A stretch of 64,000 bases of DNA. It comes from Thermohahella caldifontis. GTDB taxonomy: Bacteria; Pseudomonadota; Gammaproteobacteria; Pseudomonadales; Oleiphilaceae. Positions 16,641-25,493 of the stretch are shown in pieces; the stretch's first letter is position 1, and every line of letters starts with the position of its first letter. Location of the stretch: NCBI RefSeq assembly GCF_041153465.1, contig NZ_CP154858.1, positions 1,860,001 through 1,924,000 of the forward strand, read 5' to 3'. The notes below the pieces were generated by a model, which did not search any database, had not been told where the DNA came from, and worked only from the letters and a program-made list of their open reading frames with translations. The position numbers and the translations under genes were made by a program.

Positions 16641-17861
16641 TTAGTTAACATGCGAGACATATTTAGATGCTTTGCACTTATAAAAAACAAACCACGGAAG
16701 AAAGATAAAAAACCAAGTCATTGCAGTATTGAGATTGTTGTGCGTGAATGAAAAAAACACAATACCCGTCCAGCAGGCAAATAGAGGTGGCACATTGAAG
16801 CCATGGTAACGAACTATAATAACAAATGTTTTAGCGACAAAATAAACGCAAATAAAAAATGCTAAAAACCCGAGTTCTGCTAAGATTCTCAACAAATCAT
16901 TATGGGTTACTCGTCTATCATATTTTGTTGGATCTATCGATCCAGAAGAAAGATCTACTTTATTAACACTTATAGAATAGTTCGAATATTCAGATACAAA
17001 CCGCCCCCAACCAACACCGAAAGCGGGGTTATCATAGGCCATATTTATAGCCATTTTTGCAAAAATCAATCGCTCAGCATCACTAGCGCTGGTTTCCAAC
17101 GACGAAAAGCGAGTCAAGCCAGAAGAAAATAATATAAAAATGCCCAATAAAAACATAAACCCATAAGCCAAACGCCTGTAACCAAGAGCACCTCTATAAA
17201 AAAGCCAACAAAAATGAATCAATGGAATTACTAATGCTGAACGAGATCCAGATAAAAAAAGCGATACAGTCATCACCGCAATAAAAAAATACTTAATAAA
17301 TGAATTGCAGTAGCTTAATACTAGGACCCAGGATAGCGCGACGAATAATGCAAAATAATTAGGATTCGCGAATGTGCCTTCAATTCTGTCAGTCCCACCA
17401 ATTAAATACTCAAAAATACCAGAGCACGACAAGAGAAATCCCAAAAACCCGATATATTTAAGCAATGAAATCAAGTCAGCTACTGAATGGATAGCCGTAA
17501 ACAAAAACGTTAGAATAAGAAAAACCAAAATGAAATTAGCCGTTTGAACTTTGACATCCGAGTCAAATGGTGCAGCCCCTATAGAAAGAAAAACAAACAG
17601 GGCAAAAACCGAGAACAAACCAATTACTTTTGATAGCTTTCTACGTTTAGATATTAACAAAATAAGCATACAAACAAGAAACAATTGAATAAACTGATGA
17701 ACTTCTCTAAATACAAAGACGAAGTTCTGAGAGAAAGAAACGGCGCTGGTAAAAAATAGGGCCGCAAGTCTTATGTTAGTCGAACGTTGTTTAATACAAA
17801 AAACCACATAAGCTACAAAAAACACAAAAGGAAATCCATATTTAACCACCACATCAGCCAC
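16641..17861 (-). CDS. wzy: O-antigen polymerase (Wzy), O-antigen ligase-like family
   Basis: This 406-residue, very hydrophobic protein has about 10-12 transmembrane segments and one large periplasmic loop near residues 255-320. Wzy_C-type landmarks are GTFANPNYFALF, LSGSRSALV, NPAFGVGWGRF and THNDLLRILAELG. The lack of wide sequence identity and the position among glycosyltransferases fit the polymerase that joins undecaprenyl-linked repeat units in the periplasm. A WaaL-type ligase has a similar fold but normally lies outside the O-unit cluster, so Wzy is preferred. It overlaps the upstream glycosyltransferase by 8 bases. AT-rich. Confidence 0.85.
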   Translation of the reverse strand: MADVVVKYGFPFVFFVAYVVFCIKQRSTNIRLAALFFTSAVSFSQNFVFVFREVHQFIQLFLVCMLILLISKRRKLSKVIGLFSVFALFVFLSIGAAPFDSDVKVQTANFILVFLILTFLFTAIHSVADLISLLKYIGFLGFLLSCSGIFEYLIGGTDRIEGTFANPNYFALFVALSWVLVLSYCNSFIKYFFIAVMTVSLFLSGSRSALVIPLIHFCWLFYRGALGYRRLAYGFMFLLGIFILFSSGLTRFSSLETSASDAERLIFAKMAINMAYDNPAFGVGWGRFVSEYSNYSISVNKVDLSSGSIDPTKYDRRVTHNDLLRILAELGFLAFFICVYFVAKTFVIIVRYHGFNVPPLFACWTGIVFFSFTHNNLNTAMTWFFIFLPWFVFYKCKASKYVSHVN

Positions 17862-18891
17862 TCAAAAGCCCCTCATAAATAGTTAAATGCTTACTAACAA
17901 ACTGATCCAAACTATATTCATGAGATAAAATATCCCTTAGTTTTCTTCCCCTTTTGCGAGCTTCTTCGGGATTTTCTACAATTTTATCAAGAATAGTCGG
18001 AAAATCCCTCAAAGCCGTCAAATATCCACAAGATTTATTTATAAGCTCAGGGATTGCTCCAACTGGTGTAGAAACAACCGGAATTCCCCTGGCGCCAGCC
18101 TCTAGAATTACCATAGGTAAGCCTTCCCACAAAGAAGGTAATATAAGGCAATCCACTTCTGAAAACACGGCATCTATGTCTGAAACCTTTCCGATTACTC
18201 TTATTCGTGAGCTTAGTCCCTCCTTAAAAATCTTCGTCTCCAAGTCTTGGCGTAGGCTACCATCACCGGCGACAATGAATCTAGCCGTTTCATCCTTCAT
18301 TCCCAATACAATATCAGTAATAGCCATTGGATTTTTAGGTGTTTCAAGGCGACCAAGAAACAAAAAAGTGAAATTATCACGGGATTTATAATGCCGAACA
18401 GCTTTAAGCTTTACGGAATTTTTGATGATAACTGGGGACGCATTCAAATGTGGGTGCTGTTTTTTGGAGAAAACTATATCATTTTCGCGCCATGACCTTG
18501 TCAGTTTTATGAAACCAACTCTAACAAACCCTCCCACCCGAAAAGTATGACTTGTAAAAACTATTTTTAGGTTCCGATTGAAAAATTTGAGAACGACGGC
18601 CAAAACCAACGAATGAAACATATGAGCGTGTATTATATTTATATTTTTATCTCTAATGTAACAATTAACCATTAAAAATGCATGCACAAAACCCTTAATA
18701 GTTTTAGCTATAGATAGCGCCTTATGTGGAAACTCAATATCTTTATATTGCTCCAAAATCTCAGTGTCTTCGTTTAATGAAATGACATGGACATCCAATC
18801 CACGTCTCTTCAACTCATTCGCTAGTTCAACAACTACACGCTCAGCTCCACCGACTCCGAGCCCGGTTACCAATTGAAGGATAGCCACCAC
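17854..18891 (-). CDS. Glycosyltransferase family 4
   Basis: This 345-residue GT-B enzyme starts at the GTG overlapping the previous stop (TAGTG) behind a GGGGAGG ribosome site; the reading frame is open 20 codons further upstream but that would run deep into the neighbour. The N-terminus ILQLVTGLGVGGAERVVVELA is the classic GT4 acceptor-side start. FLGRLETPKNP and LPSLWEGLPMVILEAGARGIPVVST with the EX7E motif give the nucleotide-sugar side. It transfers one sugar of the O-unit at the inner face of the membrane. Donor and acceptor are not predictable. It is one of four consecutive GT4 genes with overlapping ends. Confidence 0.88.
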   Translation of the reverse strand: MVAILQLVTGLGVGGAERVVVELANELKRRGLDVHVISLNEDTEILEQYKDIEFPHKALSIAKTIKGFVHAFLMVNCYIRDKNINIIHAHMFHSLVLAVVLKFFNRNLKIVFTSHTFRVGGFVRVGFIKLTRSWRENDIVFSKKQHPHLNASPVIIKNSVKLKAVRHYKSRDNFTFLFLGRLETPKNPMAITDIVLGMKDETARFIVAGDGSLRQDLETKIFKEGLSSRIRVIGKVSDIDAVFSEVDCLILPSLWEGLPMVILEAGARGIPVVSTPVGAIPELINKSCGYLTALRDFPTILDKIVENPEEARKRGRKLRDILSHEYSLDQFVSKHLTIYEGLLSG

Positions 18892-19967
18892 TAACGCCTC
18901 CCCAAACCATCGAGCATCAAAGAAGATATATTTTGGGCGACACGTTCCCACTGATACTCCGCGCTTTTCCTTTTTGCATTAGTACTGATCCTATTAAGTT
19001 CTAACGGATTTTCCAAAATCTCTATAATTTTACTAGCGATCACCTCCGCGTCGAAATCGCTTGTTACAATGCCGTTTATATTATCACCGAGAATAAGAGA
19101 ATAATCATTAGAAGGCGTTGTAACAACAACAGCACCGGCACTCATAGCCTCCAGCATAACAGTGGGCGTTCCTTCCGAAAGTGAAGTAAGGAGAAATATC
19201 TTAGTGTTCCTCATCAAATCTCTGATTTCGCTTGGAGTAAGCTGTCCAAGCAACTTAACATTATCTGCCTTAAGATATTGTATATAACGGGTGAGTTCTG
19301 ATTGAAGCGCACCCGAACCAGCAATTGCAAATTTTAAAGAAGGAAGCTTATTCGCTACGTCTATGAAAAGCTTATGATTTTTAACAGGAACCAAAGAACC
19401 GACGGTCACAACGTCGTACTCAAATACTGTGTTTGCCCCTTCAGATAAAAACTCATTATCTACCCCACTAGGTTGCCAGAAAACTTTCACACTCGGCCTA
19501 ACCTCATTTTTGAGATATAGGTATTCCGAGTATCCTGTGCAATATACTAGGTCATAATCCGAAAGTATTTTTGAATATATAGATCTGAATATTTTTGTTC
19601 TGCGCATTTTACCATGCACAGAGCAACAAAGTATTTTAGCCGAACATAATCTTGCCAACAAAGGGCCAAAATAAAAAGCCGTATAGTCGCCATGCAAGTG
19701 AACAACATCAAACCTCAACCTCCTAGTTGTTATATTTAAAACAACCGCAATATAAAATAAAAGATCTCTAACGACCTGAGGCCTAACCCTAGCTAGAGAA
19801 GCTCCGCGCAATAATCTGATGTCAAATGGCGAACTCATATTTCCACAATTAAATGCCACAACAACATCATGCCCCTGCTGCCTTTGAAGCTGAGACAGCC
19901 TCAAAACGTGTTTCTCCAAACCACCTTGCCTAGGCGGCAGAAATGGATATACTCTTAATATTTTCAT
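18891..19967 (-). CDS. Glycosyltransferase family 4
   Basis: This 358-residue GT-B protein has MKILRVYPFLPPRQGGLEKHV at the start (GG-EKHV acceptor loop), VHLHGDYTAFYFG in the N-domain, VGSLVPVKNHKLFI at the start of the C-domain and SLSEGTPTVMLEAMSAG as the EX7E motif. It is complete for the family. The stop overlaps the next GTG start by one base, and its own start overlaps the upstream gene by 4 bases (ATGA). Low GC, as in its neighbours, points to acquisition with the cassette. Specificity unknown. Confidence 0.9.
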   Translation of the reverse strand: MKILRVYPFLPPRQGGLEKHVLRLSQLQRQQGHDVVVAFNCGNMSSPFDIRLLRGASLARVRPQVVRDLLFYIAVVLNITTRRLRFDVVHLHGDYTAFYFGPLLARLCSAKILCCSVHGKMRRTKIFRSIYSKILSDYDLVYCTGYSEYLYLKNEVRPSVKVFWQPSGVDNEFLSEGANTVFEYDVVTVGSLVPVKNHKLFIDVANKLPSLKFAIAGSGALQSELTRYIQYLKADNVKLLGQLTPSEIRDLMRNTKIFLLTSLSEGTPTVMLEAMSAGAVVVTTPSNDYSLILGDNINGIVTSDFDAEVIASKIIEILENPLELNRISTNAKRKSAEYQWERVAQNISSLMLDGLGRR

Positions 19968-21094
19968 AATAGTTCCATCCCTAGAATTTCATTTCTATAT
20001 CTAGTAAAAACATGGTCCCATTCGTAGTTATCCTCTATATGACGCCTGGCATTATTACCAATCTGTCTTCTAAGATCTTCCGATGACAGCAATTTATTCA
20101 ATATACATTTTAAACCGCGCCTATACGGCTTTTCGATTACAAATCCATTTTCACCACTTATGACAACGCCTTTTAGATAACCCACATTAGTAGTAATAAC
20201 AGGCAACCCGCAAGCCATTGCTTCAAGCAAAGCCCTGGGAACACCCTCCGAAAGAGAATAATGTATATATAAATCACAATGTGGTAAAATCCTCGACAGC
20301 TCGCGATGAGATATATTCTCGTAAACAACAAGATTTTCAGCGTTACCCAATTCTTCGAAGATTTGAAAGTAAGCGCTTTTTAAGTCCCCACTGCCAATAA
20401 TTGTCAGCCTAAAATCAATTCCAGTAGAAAAGAGGTCCCTGATTAAGCCTAAGTGATTTTTGAGGGGAGTAAATCTTCCAACAGTGACAATATTAACTTT
20501 TTCGTGAATAGCATAATCGGTTTTCCTAAATTTGAAAGTTTTTAGATCAACCCGATTTGGAACAACAACCAACTTATCCTCGAAAGACTTACCGTACACT
20601 GATATCACGACGTCTTTCATGTCTTCTGAAAGGCACCGTATTTTATCGGCTCGCTTAAAAGAATACATAACCAAACGCCTTAAAAATATAAAGAATATTT
20701 TCGACCTAAAACTCGTTGATCGGGGCTTGAAATAGTGTTCGCCATGCAGCTCAACGAAAACTTTATATTTGTATAAATTTTTACAAAGCACCGCCATCAA
20801 TCCACCGAGTATTGGACATTGCGCCACAACATGAGTTGGCTTAATTTTTCTAATATAGAAAGGTAGAAAAAAGCTTAAAGCCATGAAAACGAATTGCCTT
20901 TTACTTAACGAAGGAAGCAAATGCAGATGTAGTTTGCCCTCAATAGTATAACTAGCCCTATTATTTGTAGACCGGCCAACAATATGATACTCATCAAATG
21001 CCTTGGCTAACTCTTGCCAAATGTTGGCAGTATGATGACTATTTGGTAATGGCGGATATTGATTTGCACTAATATGTAGACATTTATTTTTCAT
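19964..21094 (-). CDS. Glycosyltransferase family 4
   Basis: This 376-residue protein has a GT-B two-domain layout: an N-domain with the hydrophobic patch FVFMALSFFLPFYIRKIKP and VFVELHGEHYFK, a C-domain opening with IVTVGRFTPLKNHLGLI, and SLSEGVPRALLEAMACGLPVITT carrying the EX7E motif. It is coupled by overlap to both neighbours (4 bases downstream, 11 bases upstream). AT-rich and presumably part of the transferred serotype block. Linkage and sugar unknown. Confidence 0.9.
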   Translation of the reverse strand: MKNKCLHISANQYPPLPNSHHTANIWQELAKAFDEYHIVGRSTNNRASYTIEGKLHLHLLPSLSKRQFVFMALSFFLPFYIRKIKPTHVVAQCPILGGLMAVLCKNLYKYKVFVELHGEHYFKPRSTSFRSKIFFIFLRRLVMYSFKRADKIRCLSEDMKDVVISVYGKSFEDKLVVVPNRVDLKTFKFRKTDYAIHEKVNIVTVGRFTPLKNHLGLIRDLFSTGIDFRLTIIGSGDLKSAYFQIFEELGNAENLVVYENISHRELSRILPHCDLYIHYSLSEGVPRALLEAMACGLPVITTNVGYLKGVVISGENGFVIEKPYRRGLKCILNKLLSSEDLRRQIGNNARRHIEDNYEWDHVFTRYRNEILGMELL

Positions 21095-22265
21095 CGAATA
21101 GCACTTTCTTGTACATCAATACTACATTTTCTGTGGAAAAACGGCGAACATATTCCAAATTTTCATAAGCAAGTGATTGTTGCAGCCTACAATCGTTTAA
21201 CAGCTCAACAACCTTATTAGTAAACATTACTGGGTCATTTTTATCTACAACAAACATTTTTTGTTTTGGACCCACCAACTGTTCCGAACCACCAGCATTA
21301 GTCGATACAATTGGCAAACCCGATGCCATAGCCTCCAATATGACTCTAGGAAATCCCTCATTAAACGTAGGATGCAAAAATAAATCCGCAACCTTATATA
21401 AACTTTGTATTTTATTATTTGGAACTTCGCCCATAAATACACATTTATTCTCGAGTTCATATTCTGCTGAAATTTTTTTAAGCTCTTCTAATTCACACCC
21501 GCCACCTGCTATCACGATTATTGTCTTTGAAGCCTCTGCTGCCCCCTTAAAACGTAATAACAATTGCCGAAAATAGAAGCCCGTTCTCCTTACCGGAGAT
21601 AGTCTATGTACTATCAACAAAATTTTTGTATCGGCAGGCAGACTTAAGGAATTTAAAAAATCTGTCTTTGCAATCCTCTTCTCAGTGGTAGAACATGAAA
21701 ATCGCTCAATATCAATATCGTTATACAAAAGCTTGATTTTTTCTTTTTTAACACCAACAATGCTTTCGTAATAATCTACCATATATTCCGGTCCAGTCAC
21801 GAAATATGTAGTCATTTTTCTAGCAACAAAACCTGGTATATATGATTTTAAAAACCATCTTAATTTCTTAAATCCAAAAGGTTGCGCCCAATCCCATTCA
21901 TGAGTTGTACCACTCTGCCAGAAAAAAGTTCTAGCCCCAGAAAAAATCGCCGCAAAACTCGCAACGATAGCAGTCACGCTAGAAATCCTGATAAATGTGT
22001 TTTTGTATCCTTTCTTATGATAACTTAAGAGCAATAAAAACAATTCAAGATATCTCACCAACCCTTTTCTATGCAAAGTATCGACGATTATATTTTTTTG
22101 TCTGAATTCTGGCCTATCGGCTGCCTTTTCAATAAGCAACACAACATTCACATTGCTTTCTGCCAAGACTGAAATTAGATTAATAACATGATAAAAATGT
22201 GACGATTCGTTCTTCGAATAACTATTAAGTATATAAATAAGATTTTTGTCACTTGTCTTACACAT
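21084..22265 (-). CDS. Glycosyltransferase family 4
   Basis: This 393-residue GT-B protein has a C-domain starting at ILLIVHRLSPVRRTGFYFRQLL, with GGGCELEELKK and HPTFNEGFPRVILEAMASGLPIVST providing the EX7E donor site. The N-domain is more divergent and includes the membrane-associating stretch SVTAIVASFAAIFSGARTFFW. It starts 16 bases downstream of wzx. It is complete, AT-rich, and of unknown sugar specificity. Confidence 0.88.
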   Translation of the reverse strand: MCKTSDKNLIYILNSYSKNESSHFYHVINLISVLAESNVNVVLLIEKAADRPEFRQKNIIVDTLHRKGLVRYLELFLLLLSYHKKGYKNTFIRISSVTAIVASFAAIFSGARTFFWQSGTTHEWDWAQPFGFKKLRWFLKSYIPGFVARKMTTYFVTGPEYMVDYYESIVGVKKEKIKLLYNDIDIERFSCSTTEKRIAKTDFLNSLSLPADTKILLIVHRLSPVRRTGFYFRQLLLRFKGAAEASKTIIVIAGGGCELEELKKISAEYELENKCVFMGEVPNNKIQSLYKVADLFLHPTFNEGFPRVILEAMASGLPIVSTNAGGSEQLVGPKQKMFVVDKNDPVMFTNKVVELLNDCRLQQSLAYENLEYVRRFSTENVVLMYKKVLFDEK

Positions 22266-22281
22266 TTTTCACTTTCCTAGT

Positions 22282-23442
22282 CTATTTTCCGACGGAGATT
22301 CGAGAAAAAACTACCAAAAAAAGAGCCTGCAGAAACACCATGAATGAATACGATGCCAGCGCAAATGTTACCGTATTAGATTGAAAAATCCAAACATAAA
22401 CGCCAAACCCAACGAGAGCCATAAGCAGAGCCTTGTTTATTATGTTAATTCTGTAGCTAGACAGTAACTTCGCTCGCTCCGAAATGACAATAGATATAGG
22501 ATATACCGTGAACGAGAAGATGGTCAAATCTGGCCAACTCACTCCAATAGTAGAGTATAGATATATCGCGCCAAAACATAAAACAAACAGCTGAGAACAG
22601 GGAGCAGCAATATATAATATCTTCCTGTTAAAAATTTCAAAAAAGCCTCGGTTAAGCAAAAGAGACTCTATTGTCCTTATAAGACTAACCCCAAATGTTA
22701 GACACTTTTGATACAAAGAGAAAGCCCCTATAACATCTCGACTTAACACAGGATAAAACACTATTGCCGGTGCGTTATCTATTATCTTCTTTATAAATGC
22801 TGAAAGATAATAATTCTTTGCTAGAACATAAGATGCTTTTAGGTAAGAGTTTAATCTTCTTAACGACACCGGTCGAAGGGCCTTTCCATAAATCCTGAAT
22901 GCAAATATAAACATTAAAATCAGAACAAAAATTTGAGATATAACAAAAATGCTAATCAATGATTTAATAGAAATAATTTCGGGCGACAAAACGATTACAC
23001 CAGCCAGCTTCATAATGGACCATAAGGTCTGAAGAGAGAGAAAGATATCTAATCTGGCTTTAGCTTGAAAAAGAACATCGAAAAGATTAAATATTCCTGT
23101 AAGGCAACAAAAAACTCCAAACAAGAAACTCAAATAGATATCAAAAGACAAGAGATATTTGCCAACAAGGATAGAAACAATAAAAACTAACGGCTGAATA
23201 TAACAGTAGAAACTTGTTACGATTTTTGAAACGCCGATTTTATCCTGAATCCTCATAAGAGAGAAGTTGGGCGGCATGACTAATTGCACGAGCAAAACCA
23301 TTGAACAGGCTGCCAAAGCAATGTAAAGCTCTCCAACAAGTTTTGTAGAACCATAATGAACCAGCGCGTATACAAATAGAAATGCGAAAAAAGAATTTGC
23401 CAGATTCAAGATTGTTTGAAATAGTATCTTCTTAAATATCAT
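22282..23442 (-). CDS. wzx: O-unit flippase (Wzx-like)
   Basis: This 386-residue integral membrane protein has roughly 10-12 transmembrane segments spread over its whole length and positively charged cytoplasmic loops (for example LRPVSLRRLNSYLK). The polysaccharide-transport fold is suggested by topology, length (about 390-480 is usual, so slightly short) and its place between the nucleotide-sugar genes and the glycosyltransferases. Wzx moves undecaprenyl-linked O-units to the periplasmic face for Wzy. Sequence conservation in this family is low, so the call rests on topology and context. An IS3 element lies just upstream and may have separated it from its original promoter. Confidence 0.78.
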   Translation of the reverse strand: MIFKKILFQTILNLANSFFAFLFVYALVHYGSTKLVGELYIALAACSMVLLVQLVMPPNFSLMRIQDKIGVSKIVTSFYCYIQPLVFIVSILVGKYLLSFDIYLSFLFGVFCCLTGIFNLFDVLFQAKARLDIFLSLQTLWSIMKLAGVIVLSPEIISIKSLISIFVISQIFVLILMFIFAFRIYGKALRPVSLRRLNSYLKASYVLAKNYYLSAFIKKIIDNAPAIVFYPVLSRDVIGAFSLYQKCLTFGVSLIRTIESLLLNRGFFEIFNRKILYIAAPCSQLFVLCFGAIYLYSTIGVSWPDLTIFSFTVYPISIVISERAKLLSSYRINIINKALLMALVGFGVYVWIFQSNTVTFALASYSFMVFLQALFLVVFSRISVGK

Positions 23443-23563
23443 AACATTTAAGGAACCTCTGAATTAATCCCCTTTAGAGCCACCGAAATTCAGCCCATAG
23501 ACAGGTATCGATCAACAACCAAACAAATCTGGCCAAAGACAGGCCTTGTATTGTTCGCTTTCT

Positions 23564-23596
23564 GCCTAAAATGCGCTCTGACGGTGCATTTTAGGC
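23564..23596. repeat. 11-bp perfect inverted repeat near the IS left end
   Basis: GCCTAAAATGC pairs with GCATTTTAGGC across an 11-base loop. It lies between the wzx start and the IS left end. No T-run follows. Part of it (CTGACGG, then CATTTTAGG) resembles a stretch at 25618-25636, so it may be a remnant of an older element. Confidence 0.4.
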
Positions 23597-23638
23597 TCAA
23601 CGCCCCTATGATCCTACCCACCAACAACGGACACTCAA

Positions 23639-24505
23639 CTAAGCGACTTTAAGTGCCTCAAATTTTCCCGGGCTCAAATTGCCGTTGGCGCTGTGTCTGC
23701 GATCCCGATTGTAATCCACTTCAATGTATTCGAACACAGCCCTTCGCATCTGTTCTCGTGTTCTGAATGGCTCCCCGTGTATGGCCTCCACTTTCAGGGA
23801 ATGGAAAAAGCTTTCGGCACAGGCGTTGTCGTAACAGTTGCCTTTCGCACTCATGCTGCACCTGAGATTGTGCGCCCTGATCAGCTTCTGGTAATCACGG
23901 GAGCAATACTGGCTTCCCCGGTCGGAATGAACGATCACGCCTTCGGGCATGCCCCTGCGCCACAGCGCCATACCAAGCGCATTACAGACAAGGTCGGCTG
24001 TCATGCGCTCAGACATGCTCCAGCCCACAACCATCCGGCTGAACAGGTCAATCACGACTGCCAGATACAGCCATCCTTCGTCCGTCCACAGGTATGTGAT
24101 GTCACCCACCCACTTCTGGTTGGGTGCCGTCGCCTCAAATTTCTGCTCCAGAAGATTCGGGGCAACCGGCAGATTGTGTTTCGACTGTGTGGTCGCTTTG
24201 AACTTCCTGGCAGCTCTGGCACGCAAGCCCTGTCGCTGCAGGCTCTTTGCGATGGTCTTGCGATTCAGGGCATGTCCGTTTTCGGCCATTTCTGCCACCA
24301 GCCGGGGAGCACCATAACGTCCCTTTTTCTGCCAGAAGGACTCACTGACGGCCTGATCTGTTGCTTCACGGCGATGCTGACGCGCAGAGCGTGCCACCTG
24401 CCTGCGGCGCCAGGCGTAATAGCCACTGCGTGAAACACACAGAACACGGCTCATCGTTTTCAGGCGGAACTCTCCTTCATGTGCCTGCATGAACACGTAC
24501 TTCAC
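23639..24505 (-). CDS. IS3-family transposase, OrfB (DDE integrase)
   Basis: This 288-residue protein has an N-terminal HTH_21 region (SRSGYYAWRRRQVARS) and a retroviral-type integrase core. The DDE residues lie in WVGDITYLWT (first Asp), VIVHSDRGSQYCS (second Asp) and NCYDNACAESFFHSLKVE (Glu), followed by YNRDRRHSANGNLSPGKFE. It starts at GTG 24505, overlapping the end of orfA. It is normally made mostly as an OrfAB fusion by -1 frameshifting; an A AAA AAG heptamer lies in the end of orfA (LKK codons near 24535-24541). It appears intact. Confidence 0.95.
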   Translation of the reverse strand: MKYVFMQAHEGEFRLKTMSRVLCVSRSGYYAWRRRQVARSARQHRREATDQAVSESFWQKKGRYGAPRLVAEMAENGHALNRKTIAKSLQRQGLRARAARKFKATTQSKHNLPVAPNLLEQKFEATAPNQKWVGDITYLWTDEGWLYLAVVIDLFSRMVVGWSMSERMTADLVCNALGMALWRRGMPEGVIVHSDRGSQYCSRDYQKLIRAHNLRCSMSAKGNCYDNACAESFFHSLKVEAIHGEPFRTREQMRRAVFEYIEVDYNRDRRHSANGNLSPGKFEALKVA

Positions 24506-24801
24506 TTCAGGCTCTTGGCGAAGTACGCCGCCGCCTTTTTTAAAATGGCCAGCTCCTCTGCCTGTTGTGCCAGTTGCCGCTTGAGGCGGGCGTTTTCCGC
24601 GGCGAGCTGCTGTTCTGCCTCGCTCTGGCCTTGTGCCTGCCTGGCCTTGCTGCGCCAGTTATAGAGCTGTGATTCGTGCAATCCCAGTTCTTTGGCTGCC
24701 GCACTGATGCCAACGCTGTCAGCCAACGCCAGCGCCTCCTTCTTGAAGTCCTCGGAGTAGCGCTTGCGTGTTGATTTGCCTTGTGTGTTCTTTCTTGCCA
24801 T
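24502..24801 (-). CDS. IS3-family transposase, OrfA (HTH)
   Basis: This 99-residue protein has the transposase HTH_Tnp_1 domain (RKRYSEDFKKEALALADSVG, then LGLHESQLYNWRSKA) and a leucine-zipper-like coiled coil (AENARLKRQLAQQAEELAILKK). OrfA binds the IS ends and regulates transposition. The AAAAAAG tract in the ILKKAAAY codons is the expected slippery site for making the OrfAB transposase. Confidence 0.95.
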   Translation of the reverse strand: MARKNTQGKSTRKRYSEDFKKEALALADSVGISAAAKELGLHESQLYNWRSKARQAQGQSEAEQQLAAENARLKRQLAQQAEELAILKKAAAYFAKSLK

Positions 24802-24911
24802 GGTTCACCTCTGTAGCGTAGTGTACTCGCTTAATGAGGTGTCCACTATTGCTGGGCAAGATCAGATAGTCCATGGCTTGCTCCTGGGCGCTGCTGGTAT
24901 CTGATGGCTTA

Positions 24912-25493
24912 TTATTCTTCATTTGGGGAGTTTTTCAGAGGTTCCTTTACAAATTCCTTTTTATGTCCAAGAGTGGCGTAAACAAATTTACCTTCAGATT
25001 TCAGAATATTGAATCTCTCAATATTTCGATATTTAACCACCCTCGCAGGATTACCAACTACAACAGCGCCATCAGGTACGTTTTTACTGACAACCGAACC
25101 AGCCCCTATTACTGCGCCCTCACCAATCGTAACACCGGGCAGTATTATTGCGTCCCTACCAATCCACACGTAATCCTTAATAATTACTTCTTTGCAAATC
25201 ACTTTATTATCAAAAGGTATTGCTTCAAGTTTTTCTCCATCATAGTAATGTGTTCTGCTGTATATTTTTACACCAGGTGCAAATATAACTCCGGAACCAA
25301 TGGTTATTCCTCCTGCTCCATCAAAATCCGCGCCCGGACCAATCGAAACATTATCACCAATACTGATTTGATTAGCAAAAGCAAAATTGCTTTTCAATGA
25401 TTTATATAAAACATTAGCGCCTACTTCTCTAAAATGAATATGGCGATATTTTAGGTAGAGCAAGATTTTCTTTATCGGTCGCATAATACGCAT
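24912..25493 (-). CDS. Left-handed beta-helix O-acetyltransferase (WbbJ/Maa-like)
   Basis: This 193-residue protein consists largely of hexapeptide repeats (ISIGDNVSIGPGADF, ITIGSGVIFAPGVKI, VIIKDYVWIGRDAIILPGVTIGEGAVIGAGSVV) with the conserved His in YSRTHYYDG and the family ending VVVGNPARVVKYR. It uses acetyl-CoA to acetylate a sugar, either on the O-unit or on a nucleotide-linked aminosugar. It lies upstream of the IS3 element and downstream of wbpP, separated from wbpP by a 611-base non-coding stretch. AT-rich like the cassette core. Confidence 0.88.
   Translation of the reverse strand: MRIMRPIKKILLYLKYRHIHFREVGANVLYKSLKSNFAFANQISIGDNVSIGPGADFDGAGGITIGSGVIFAPGVKIYSRTHYYDGEKLEAIPFDNKVICKEVIIKDYVWIGRDAIILPGVTIGEGAVIGAGSVVSKNVPDGAVVVGNPARVVKYRNIERFNILKSEGKFVYATLGHKKEFVKEPLKNSPNEE

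Larger units (their letters stand above)
23609..24864 (-). mobile_element. IS3-family insertion sequence, intact
   Basis: A 1256-bp element bounded by imperfect terminal inverted repeats. The left end TGATCCTACCCACCAACAAC matches the complement of the right end TGATCTTGCCCAGCAATAGT, and the similarity extends through GGACAC to TAAGCGA. It holds the two overlapping transposase frames orfA and orfB. Flanking bases (CTA on the left, GAT on the right) do not form a 3-4 bp target duplication, which suggests rearrangement after insertion or imprecise end calling. It lies between wzx and the acetyltransferase inside the polysaccharide array, in the same orientation as the genes. Confidence 0.9.

Noticed and set aside
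18892..18951. Upstream start for the GT4 gene at 17854-18891
   Set aside because: The extension would overlap the preceding gene by about 60 bases and lacks similarity to the family start; a GTG with GGGGAGG at the TAGTG junction fits better.
23564..23596. Possible integron attC site (GCCTAAA ... TTTAGGC)
   Set aside because: The ends resemble attC core sites but lack the GTT triplet and the inner L boxes, and the structure is only 33 bases. No integrase or cassette array is present.
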